44,522 nucleotides of DNA. Origin: Haloplasma contractile SSD-17B (GTDB lineage: Bacteria > Bacillota_I > Bacilli_A > Haloplasmatales > Haloplasmataceae). The DNA lies in contig NZ_AFNU02000017.1 of the NCBI RefSeq assembly GCF_000215935.2, positions 1 through 44,522 of the forward strand. The letters are read 5' to 3'. This document shows, piece after piece, positions 34,558 through 44,000 of this stretch; within the stretch, counting starts at the first letter, position 1, and each line of letters starts with the position of its first letter. Below the pieces are notes generated by a model. It did not search any database. It worked only from the letters and a program-made list of their open reading frames with translations, and was not told the DNA's origin. Made by a program: the position numbers and the translations under genes.

Positions 34558-34875
34558 ATGAAAACGATACACGAAAGACTAAAAGAATATAGAAAGATAC
34601 TAGGACTTTCACAAAGCTATGTTGCAAAACAACTAGGGGTTGCCAGAACCACGATTACAGCGATTGAATCTGGACAGAGAAATGTACTTGCGAATGAATT
34701 AGAACTATTTTCAAATATATATGGTATTAGTGTTGACGAAATCCTATATGGTAGAAAATCAGAAGATGTGGAAACAAAGATGTTTGCTAGAGCATTCTCA
34801 TCGTTATCAGAGAATGATAAGAAAGAAATCATGAATCTTATTGATTTTAAAAATAAATTAAAAGGGATGAGTTAA
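34558..34875 (+). CDS. XRE-family HTH regulator
   Basis: A 105-residue DNA-binding protein. The HTH is in LKEYRKILGLSQSYVAKQLG and VARTTITAIESGQRNVLANE (residues 7-46), followed by ELFSNIYGISVDEILYG and a helical tail (FSSLSENDKKEIMNLIDFKN). Such regulators commonly precede an ImmA/IrrE peptidase gene; in ICEBs1 and in IrrE/DdrO systems the peptidase cleaves the repressor. I start at ATG 34558, since the GTG at 34549 lies at the end of the RBS. It probably represses its own operon and is the likely target of the peptidase encoded 3 bases downstream. Confidence 0.85.
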   Translation: MKTIHERLKEYRKILGLSQSYVAKQLGVARTTITAIESGQRNVLANELELFSNIYGISVDEILYGRKSEDVETKMFARAFSSLSENDKKEIMNLIDFKNKLKGMS

Positions 34876-34878
34876 TAA

Positions 34879-35160
34879 ATGCTGAGAGATTTTAAATATG
34901 AAAAACACATAGATACTCCTCAGCAATTAGCCCAAAGAGTTATTGATAAGTTGAGAGAAGAAGATAAACTGAGTTTCCCAATAGATCCCTTTGAGTTATT
35001 GTCAATGAATGATATTGTATATCAATTCAGAGATTTTAAAGAGCTCGGAGGGATTTATATAGTTCCAGAAGATGAATATGATATTCCAATTGTAGGAATG
35101 TTAACAGACCAATTACAAGACAACGATTTACAGCAGCACATGAATTATGTCATAACTTAA
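34879..35160 (+). CDS. N-terminal part of ImmA/IrrE peptidase-Fic protein (frameshifted)
   Basis: A 93-codon frame whose first 72 or so codons match the start of an ImmA/IrrE (M78) peptidase: QQLAQRVIDKLREED, PIDPFELLSMNDIVYQFRDF, GGIYIVPEDEYDIPIVG. After the Gly codon at 35095-35097 the text becomes nonsense, while the next frame gives NVNRPITRQRFTAAHELCH with the zinc-binding HExxH. One base missing near 35095-35098 (gga-atg where gga-aat-g fits) explains this. It starts 3 bases after the XRE stop, so the two are coupled. Treat it with the following entry as one gene of about 462 residues. Confidence 0.75.
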   Translation: MLRDFKYEKHIDTPQQLAQRVIDKLREEDKLSFPIDPFELLSMNDIVYQFRDFKELGGIYIVPEDEYDIPIVGMLTDQLQDNDLQQHMNYVIT

Positions 35161-36266
35161 AGGATCGTTCAACTAGTAACTGTCCTATTAATGGGAAAAA
35201 GAGTCAAGTCGAGAAATTTGCTGATCAATTTGCATCTGAGTTATTAATGCCAAGCGAATATTTTAAATATGAAGCAGAAAAGTACATTCAAAATGGCTAT
35301 ATTAGATTTGATGATATACTAAAGTTATCTGATTATTTTGGTGTAAGCTGTACATCTTGTGTGTTTACTGCAGCTTATAGGCATAATTTAATTGAAGGTG
35401 ATACGTCAGCAAAGGAACTAAGGAAGAGAATAAGAAAATATAAACCTGATAAAAAAAGATTAAAATATGGAGTAAGCTTATATACACCTCAGATACAAGA
35501 TCAAATTATAAATTCGTATACCTATTTTTTCAAACATGATTTAAATATAATATGGTTTTTATTTAAGCGTGATTACATTTATAATGAGAATAGAATTGAA
35601 GGCGGTAAACTTGAAGTTAGCGAAATTGCTGAAATCATTACCGATTTACGATTAAATAAACAAAATAGTAAGTATTGTAAAATAAATCATCAAGACGTTG
35701 TTGAAACAGCAGGGCAGTCAGCTTTGTACGATTATGTTTTTCAAACTACTGATGCTATTGATGCATACTCGATTCTCAAACTGCACAGAAAGTTATATCA
35801 GTATGCACCATACCCTGAATCTGGTGGAGTATTTAGACAGACTAATAATCTAGTGACACACTCAAATTTTGATACAACTGACTATAAAAAAATAATTACA
35901 GAAGTACAGAAAGTTGATCTTGATGTTAAAATGTTGGTCTCAGAAAAAGATTCTATTCCAGTATCTGAATTTATTGAAAGAGCACTTATAATTCATCATA
36001 GGTTTACTGTAATTCATCCATTTCATGATGGGAATGGTAGAGTATCTAGATTATTTTTAAATTGGCTGTTTAGACTTAAGGGATTGCCACCAGTATACTT
36101 GAAATATAAAGATAAAGAGCGATATTATGAGGCTCTCCAAAAAGCTGATAACGAAAATAATTATGAACCCTTGAAAGAGGTTTTCTATACAGAAATTATA
36201 AGAACAATGATTCAACTTTATGATGGTAGAAGAGTAACAGAAAATACTACAGTTAGTTATGCATAA
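35103..36266 (+). CDS. ImmA/IrrE active site plus Fic domain (C-terminal part of the frameshifted gene)
   Basis: The open frame carries the peptidase active site (RFTAAHELCHNLKDR, HELCH at 35139-35153; then EKFADQFASELLMP with the third zinc ligand), a linker, and a Fic domain. The Fic motif HPFHDGNGR is at 36015-36041. An inhibition-like motif ENRIEGG lies upstream where class II Fic proteins have (S/T)xxxE(G/N), here with Glu at the Ser position. Fic enzymes transfer AMP or related groups to target proteins. Within this reading the first ATG is 35247, inside the peptidase, but translation from there would lack HExxH. The fusion suggests one protein that both cleaves the XRE partner and modifies a target. 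Confidence 0.85.
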   Translation, partial: NRPITRQRFTAAHELCHNLKDRSTSNCPINGKKSQVEKFADQFASELLMPSEYFKYEAEKYIQNGYIRFDDILKLSDYFGVSCTSCVFTAAYRHNLIEGDTSAKELRKRIRKYKPDKKRLKYGVSLYTPQIQDQIINSYTYFFKHDLNIIWFLFKRDYIYNENRIEGGKLEVSEIAEIITDLRLNKQNSKYCKINHQDVVETAGQSALYDYVFQTTDAIDAYSILKLHRKLYQYAPYPESGGVFRQTNNLVTHSNFDTTDYKKIITEVQKVDLDVKMLVSEKDSIPVSEFIERALIIHHRFTVIHPFHDGNGRVSRLFLNWLFRLKGLPPVYLKYKDKERYYEALQKADNENNYEPLKEVFYTEIIRTMIQLYDGRRVTENTTVSYA

Positions 36267-36284
36267 TAGTAGTTATTTTATTTT

Positions 36285-36304
36285 TTACTTACTTACTTAC
36301 TTAC
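36285..36304 (+). repeat. (TTAC)5 tetranucleotide repeat
   Basis: Five perfect TTAC units 18 bases after the Fic stop. Noncoding. From 36305 to 36420 nothing recognisable is seen apart from a short TCTGTT...AACAGA inverted repeat. Confidence 0.85.
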
Positions 36305-36425
36305 GCTTTTTAATATATTTTTTTTGGCTCTGTTAGTGAACATTATAAGGCTAAACAGAATTGATTCTAATTAATTGTGAAAAATCTGCCATAAAAAAAT
36401 AGCAAAATTCATTTATACTCAGAAA

Positions 36426-36451
36426 AACCGGGAACTAGTCTCGGTTTTTTT
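36426..36451 (+). terminator. Intrinsic terminator of the XRE/ImmA-Fic operon
   Basis: AACCGGGA (36426-36433) pairs with TCTCGGTT (36439-36446) with one G-T pair, followed by seven Ts. The stretch 36452-36618 shows no gene. Confidence 0.75.
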
Positions 36452-36618
36452 GCATGTATAAGACATTTCTTGACACAAGAAAAGGACTGCTTCAACAACC
36501 GCTTAGGGTTTTATTTTGAGATGCTCCTTTTGTTCTGTTAAATATAATTGTTTAAAAGCACCCAACTAATTTCAGGAGGCTACTTTAGCTCTTAATTGAC
36601 AAACATGAAATTATATAA

Positions 36619-37398
36619 TTAGTCGACATAGGGTTCAACTTGATCAGCTTTTTCGTAATCTCCTACAGCTCGATAAGAATAATATAATAAAGCATACGCT
36701 CTTTTTAGTTTAGTTTCAGGTATTTGATATTTGTCTAGAAGGTCTTCTAATAACCGAATGGTTTCATGTCTTTTTCCAATATAGAAGGAAGCATTCGCTA
36801 AATTCATTATTGCAGATTCAATATACGTAGCTTCATTTATATTATGATTCTTAAGAAGTTCTACCGTTTTTGTTCCATATTCATAGGCTTTATGAAGGTC
36901 TTTATGAATGAGGTTATGTTTTGTGAGTTGATGGTAAGCGCCTATTTGATCATAGAAACTAATGTTTGGATTCTTAATGATTTTCTCATTCACTCGAGTT
37001 AGCGTTTCGTAGTCCTCGAAGTGTGTGGCACAGTCAGTGAGCATGTTATACAATTCAGCGAGAACTCCTTCAAGTTTCTCAGCAACATTTTCGTACGTTT
37101 CTTCATGTTTATATTCAGTTAGTGCTTCTTCATAGAATTGTTCTGCCTTAAGAAAGTGCTTGTAAGCATCAGCTAGTTGATCACTTTTATAAAAAATAAA
37201 ACCTATATTTAAATGAATTTTACCTGTAGTAGGGTTATTAAAACCAGTAGTCGCTTTCAAAATATCTAATACTTTATTTGCCTCAGTTATATACTGATCA
37301 TACTTTTCTTTCTTTTTAAGTTTACTCATAATTTTCATTTGTTTTTTAAATCGTTTATATGCTTTTTTATCTTTCGTTAGTCGTTCAATTTCCTTCAT
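36619..37398 (-). CDS. TPR-repeat protein, right-hand paralogue
   Basis: A 259-residue helical protein with TPR-like units (GKIHLNIGFIFYKSDQLADA, AYEYGTKTVELLKNHNI, YIESAIMNLANASFYIGKR, ALLYYSYRAVGDYEKADQVE) and a basic N-terminus (KKAYKRFKKQMKIMSKLKKK). It parallels the gene at 18825-19577 along its whole length. The first ATG (37419) has its RBS only one base away, whereas GGAGGGG between the two ATGs is well placed for 37398, so I start there. TPR proteins of this kind are protein-protein contact scaffolds; the partner is unknown. Both paralogues point left and flank the accessory region. Confidence 0.8.
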   Translation of the reverse strand: MKEIERLTKDKKAYKRFKKQMKIMSKLKKKEKYDQYITEANKVLDILKATTGFNNPTTGKIHLNIGFIFYKSDQLADAYKHFLKAEQFYEEALTEYKHEETYENVAEKLEGVLAELYNMLTDCATHFEDYETLTRVNEKIIKNPNISFYDQIGAYHQLTKHNLIHKDLHKAYEYGTKTVELLKNHNINEATYIESAIMNLANASFYIGKRHETIRLLEDLLDKYQIPETKLKRAYALLYYSYRAVGDYEKADQVEPYVD

Positions 37399-37440
37399 AC
37401 GATCCCCTCCATAAAACATTCTCCTTGTTCAATTATATCC

Positions 37441-37983
37441 ATAATTATTACTGAATTAACAGGAAAGAGACATTTTAAATAATAAAAGTGGTTTACGATG
37501 TGATAAAAAAAATGAAATTTTAATACTTGTGAATGTTTTTAGAGTAATATGTTTTAATAGTGTATATTTTAGATGTTTAAATCATGATTACATTTAGTGG
37601 AAATAAAAGTTGACCTCTAATTTAAATGCCCATTATAAAATAACGCTTCGTTGTATATAACGTGTCATTTAATATAGCAAACGTCTAATATAATAGATTA
37701 GGTATGGTATGTAGATTTGTAACGTTAAAGCATAATACATGTTTTAGTCTGTAATCCCCGAATATATAGACTTGGTATTGTCTTTTACATTGGAAATAAA
37801 AACATAGATAGACAGAAGACTTCAGGATCATCTGTTATTCAACTTATATCCCGTATCCCGGTCATTTTCACCAAAATAAACAAGGATCATGACTTCGTAT
37901 GACATTGTAAGCCCGCTTTTTACAACAATCGCTAAGTCATACATCTATGTATTTTCAACAATATTGTCACTCTACAATTTAAC
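37441..37983. other. Long intergenic region without a recognised gene
   Basis: No ORF, tRNA or clear promoter for the + strand is seen until the elements just before 38052. TATAAT on the - strand at 37437-37432 may serve the TPR gene. An inverted repeat TTGTAA-9-TTACAA lies near 37904-37924. The length (about 540 bases) and AT-rich text would fit a regulatory region of the surface protein gene. Confidence 0.5.
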
Positions 37984-38049
37984 TTAAAATTCTTGCCTAT
38001 AACCCAATATAATGAGTCTCGGATTTCAAAAAATAAGGAGGGTTATAGG
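37984..38049 (+). promoter_or_regulatory. Promoter of the surface protein gene flanked by a 10-bp inverted repeat
   Basis: TTAAAA (37984-37989), 18-bp spacer, TATAAT (38008-38013). CCTATAACCC (37996-38005) and GGGTTATAGG (38040-38049) form a perfect inverted repeat around the -10 and start site. The right arm runs from the end of the RBS (AAGGAGGG, 38035-38042) to 2 bases before the ATG. Confidence 0.6.
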
Positions 38050-38051
38050 TT

Positions 38052-41000
38052 ATGAAGTTAAATGTGAGTAGAAATCGTAAAATATTATTTATCCTAATCA
38101 CATTTGTGTTGGCATTTGGATTTATGTTTGCAAATTCGGTAACATCAGACGCTGAAGGAAATTTCCTTTATGTTGATCCAAGTGACAATACATCTTATAG
38201 TACAATACTAGATGCATATAATACAGCAAGTGATGGGGACATAATTTATGTAACAGAAGGTAACTATGAATTACCAATAATAGAAATTACAAAATCAGTA
38301 ACGATTAAGGGTAGTGACAAGGAGGCAGTAACCATTAGACCTACCGCTGATACTAGCAGTAGAGAAGGTTGGATTACTGTTTTAGTTGGTGCAACATTAA
38401 ACCTTGACAATGTTACCTTAGATGGTGATGGGTTTAGCATCTATTATGGAATACTAGGTCAAGGAACAATAAACGTTGAAAATACACGAATGATGAATAT
38501 AAAATCAGGAAAGTATCTTGGAATTGCTTTAAGGTTAGAATCAGGTGGACTGATTGAGAATAACTATTTTGAGCAAATAGGAAGAATTGGTATTTACGTA
38601 TCAGGTCCTATGGTAAACGATTCAATCATTATAAACAATACCTATACAGGTAAAGGTGATGGTGACTGGATTGATTATGGAATCGAAGTGGGTCGAGACG
38701 GACATGCCTTTATCAAAGGAAATCATATCTTTAACAACACAGGAGTTGCAGCGTCAGATGGTTCTGGTTCAGCAGGTATCCTAGTATCATCTTACTATGG
38801 TACGGGTCCATCGACTGCAATTATTGATTCAGGTAATATAATTGAAAATAATACGATTGGAATTGGAATTGGGTATACAGCTGATGATAGTAGTGATGTT
38901 ACTATTGAGAATAATATCATCAGAAGCAATGAATATTCAATCGTAAATTATGGATCAAAGCTTATACAGGCAGAAAGAAACTACTTTGGAACGGGTTTAG
39001 AACGACCGTTAAATACTTACGGAAACATTGATTACTTTCCATGGGCAGTTAATGAAGAGCGTACCCTATTTACAAATAATTCGGTAGATACAGTAGTCGT
39101 AGATGATGATTTTATTAACTTAACAACTTATGATCATGTTCAGGTTGATACAGATGGTGACGGAGTAGTAGAAGACTATTACTACGGTGTCAATGCATTT
39201 AGTACTGTACCTGAAGCGGTAGCAACTGCTGTAGAAGGATCACTTGTTCATATAGAAGCAGGATCATATCGCTTAGAAAAAACCTTACGAATCGAAAAAG
39301 GAATAATGTTAAGAGGTGTAGGAGAGAATCTTGTAACGCTTGATGCATCTGATCGAACGGGTTGGGGAATCTTAGTTGATCAGACAAATGTAAACCCTGT
39401 TGAGTTAAGCGGATTCACTTTAGATGGGGCGAATACACCAAACTATGGGATTCACGCTAGTGGAACGGATGGATTAATCATACATGACATTACCGTGCAA
39501 AACTTTGGTGAATGGTCTACTGGTATTGATTTAAATACCGTTAATAATACAACATTAACAAACGTCACTTCGATTAATAACGGTGGTAACGGTATTAACC
39601 TGATGAATGCTCGTAATGTAACACTCGATACAATCATGACATCAGGAAATGCATGGTCCGGAATAGGAATCATGACGGGTAAAGCATACTTCTATGGTCA
39701 TGAGGGTACTCAGAATGTTGTTCTTAAGAATATTGAAGGTGTAACGGAAGGAATCTATTTAGAAGATGGAAATCATCCAGATTATACTGTTCCAATTAGT
39801 TATAGTCTAAACCTTGAAGATGGTGCAGATGTAACGATTTTATCAGATACGATTCAGTTTGCTTATTACGGGATTCGTGATAAGGATACAACGAAGGAAT
39901 TATTCCATACAATGTTCTTTACAAACTTAGAAGATGCAAAGGCAATGGATACGAGCGATCGTTATACTCATGTTTATTTAAATGATATGACAAGTAATAC
40001 GTACATTGTTGATGAACAATTTAGTTTAGAAGATGCATACCGTGTTGCTTTAGATGGAGATCGTATCTATTTAACAGCAGGGACATACACATTAAACGGA
40101 ACATTTAATATAAACAAGGAAATTAGTATTATTGGTGAAGGTACTGATGTTGTTGCTATAAATTACGAAGGTACTACGGGTTATGGAATTAAGGTAGAGG
40201 CATCTAATGTAGAATTATCAAATTTCACATTAAATACACCGAATACTAATTCTTATCCTGTTAAAGTACAGTATGATCATACTGCAGGTGAAAAAGTAAG
40301 TAATATAAATGTCAACACTATCATTGTAAATAATAATGCAGTCAGTGGACGCACAGGAATTGACTTTAATGGTGTAACAAACTCTGCAATCATGGATGTT
40401 GAAGTCTATAACAGTGGCTATGGTAACGGTATTTCATTAACAAATTCAAGTGATATTACGATCACAAATGTAACAACGAGCGGAAATGCTTGGGGTGGGA
40501 TTGCAGTTTATACAAAAGAAAATATAGACATCACACCTGGAAGCAACAATGTTACTATAGATGGCGTTATAAACATTGCTGAAAAAAATCAAATTTATAC
40601 TGGTGAAGGTAATGGTTATGCGACTACGAACTTAACATTGCCAGTTGAGTTTGATTACTTAGTAAACTTTGCTGGAGATTCACAGAATTATTATGTGAAC
40701 TCAGTAGAACATGCTTTGCTATGGGCGCAAGAAGTTGCAATATTTGGTGTAAACGCAACTGTTTATGAAATATCACAAGATATTTACTATTTAGCAGAAG
40801 GAATGGATATTCTATATACAGTTGAACAAGTTCCTGAATATTCCTTCGTTGTATTAATGCCTGGAACGTATACGTTAAATTCAACGTTAACAATTGATAA
40901 AAGTATTGGTCTGATAGGTGTAGGAAGTGACCTTGTAACGATTAATTATGAAGGACCTGTTAGTGGGTATGGTATGTTAGTCGAGTCAAGTGATGTTTAT

Positions 41001-44000
41001 ATTTCAGGCTTTACATTCAATACACCTACTATTGAATTATACCCATTTAAAGTCCAGTATGATCAAGCGACCGGTACAAAGATTGGGGAGGTTATGATCG
41101 ATGGTGTCATCATTAATAATAACCCTGAAGCCGGTAAAACGGGTATTGATTTTAATGGGGTATCTAACTCATTTATTTCAAATGTTCAAGTGTATAACAG
41201 TGGAAAAGGGAATGGAATTGCAGTAACAGACTCTAATAATATTTATATCTCGAATGTTACAACAAGTGGTAATGCTTGGGGAGGAATCGCAATCTATGCT
41301 GCTGGTAAGTATGACATCCCGGCAGGAACTGACTCCATTATAATCGAGGGTACAAATAACCTTAGTGAGGCAAATCAGATCTATACAGGTACAGGATTTG
41401 GAACAACGATTACAAACGTAAGTGTACCTGCTGAATACAACTATACTGTTCTAATACCGGGTTCAGATTCAGTTTCCTATCAAGATTCGATAGAGGGTGC
41501 AGTAGCATTAGCACAAAGTTGGATTACGAAATATGGAGTAAATCCAATTGTTAAATCAGAAACAACAGCTGAGTACTATGTAGGAGAAGGAATGGATCTA
41601 CAGCAAACAATTGATGTGGCAGAAGAGGGTGCAACCGTTCATTTATTAGCGGGAACACATAGGATTGCGTCAACATTAACAATCGATAAAGGAATTCACT
41701 TAATCGGTGAAGGTCAAGATGTTGTAACACTAGACGCTTCGAATCGAAACGGATGGGGAATTCATCTTAAGAACTCAAATACATCTGAAATAGAATTAGC
41801 TGGTTTCACATTAATTGGTACAAATAATAGTAATTATGGTATCCATACTGGTGGAACACAAAACTTTAGCATACATGATATTACCGTTAAAGACTTTAGT
41901 GCGAGTGGTATTGATTTAAATACTGCAAGTATTGGTTTAGTAGAGAATGTAACAGCAATCAATAATAATGGAAATGGTATTCAATTAGCAAATGCCTACG
42001 ATGTTACCCTTAGAAACATTACAACATCAGGGAATGTTTGGGCTGGAATTGGAATGTTTACAAATGATCCATATTATTATGGTCATGAAGGTATAGACAA
42101 TATAATTTTAGAAAACATTGACAATGTATCAGATGGTATTTACTTAGAAGATGGTAATCATAGCGAATATTTAGTGCCGATCACGTATAGTTATGATTTA
42201 AATGATAACGCGAATGTAACACTATTATCTAATAAGCATCAGATTGTATTTGATGGAGTGCGAAGCGATGGGTTACATCAAACGCTATTTCTTAATAATT
42301 TAGATGATGCAATGACTGCGGCTTCAATGTATGCTAAATCTCATTATATAAAAGATTATGCAAACAATGCTTATCATGTAGTAGAAGGTATGAGTATTCA
42401 GAGGGCGATTGATTTATCAGAAGCGGGAGACACCATTTATGTATACCCAGGTCATTATGTTGAAAGGTCAACCTATGATGGTTCGGATTTAGGTTTATGG
42501 GTTAACAAAGATGACATTTCAATTATTGGTTTAGATGAAAATGGAACTGAAATAACGGACCCTAACAATGTGCAGGCTACTATAGAAGCGTTTGTCCAAT
42601 CTAATTGGGGAACAAATTTCTATATTACTTCAGATAACGTAACCATTAAAGGGTTAAGATTTGTAGGGACAGAAAGTCCTTGGCAAGCGTTTGTAAATAA
42701 GGTAATTGAAGTGACAGGAAATAACTTTACATTAGAGGCATCTCAAGTTGATGGTGTAGAAGGATTGTACCTATGTGGTGCAGTATATGTAGGCGACAAT
42801 GCTGCAACGGATGAAGATTTAACAACATTCGTCTCAGGTATTGGACAGTTAAATATTAATAACAATATCCTGTTTGGTTCAGTAAGTGTTAATAACGGAG
42901 TGGGTTATAACACAGAAAATCCTCAACTTATGATCATAAATAACGTATTTGATGACTCAAATCAAGCAATCACTTATATTACAGGAGTCGGTCATAGTGG
43001 TTTTGATTCAGAAGCAGCGTGGCGTAATGCACCTAGTGTATTACCTACGGTAACAGGTAATACATTTAATTCAACTGCTTCATATGTACTCGTTTCCTAT
43101 GATGACGATCCAAGTAGAGTAGCTGATCTTGCTTACATAGAAGCGTTCATTGCTAATAATACATTACAGTCTTATACGTATATCTTAAATTCTGAAGAAG
43201 AATTAAAGTACTCATATATATGGACAAATCTTGAACAGGCACTTGAATATACTGATGTAGCGGACTATGTAGTTTACTCGCACGGATCACAAGAAATGCT
43301 TACGCAAATTGGAAGCGTTGAATTTAACTCATTACCAGATTACTTAGCTTCAAATGAAGCCTTATTAATTAACGTAGAGTCTTCACTTAATTTAGAAACA
43401 GTCGATATTTATACGAACATTAATAATGAAGGATGGAATGTATCGAATGGTCAACTATTATTTGACAAGGAAGGAGATTACTCTTTACAAGTTAAATCTG
43501 TAGATACAGATGGAAATGAGTTAATTGTTTATAATGGAATGATTTCAATCGACTTTACACCTCCAACACTGACTGGTGTAGAAGACTTATTTATTGAGGT
43601 AAATACAGTTGATGTAAATTGGTTAGAAGGCATTTCTGCAAATGATACACTAAGCAGAATGAAAGCAATACAGGTTGATACGAGTAATGTTGACCTTAAA
43701 TCTAAAGGAACTTACACAGTAACATATACTGTAGAAGACTTTGTAGGAAATATTACGACAGAAACAATTACTGTAACCGTACAAGATACAATCGCCCCAG
43801 AAATTACGGTAATAGAACATCCAACTTTTGAAATAGGAACAACTGAACCGAATTGGTTAGATTATGTAACAGCAAGTGATCTATATGATCAAGACGTAAC
43901 GATAACGCATGATGCAGCATTAGTTGATATGAATACAGTTGGTGTATTTACAGTAACAGTTACTGCGACTGATGATGCAGGCAATGAAGCAACTGAAACA

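Noticed and set aside
24331..36304. Short tandem repeats, (TAT)n at 24339 and (TTAC)5 at 36285, as possible CRISPR or phase-variation tracts.
   Set aside because: Neither has spacers. The TTAC run is noncoding and after a stop; the TAT run changes by whole codons in a pseudogene.
19578..36618. Island as a prophage or conjugative element.
   Set aside because: No integrase, terminase, capsid, tail, relaxase or T4SS gene is visible, and no attachment repeats were found.
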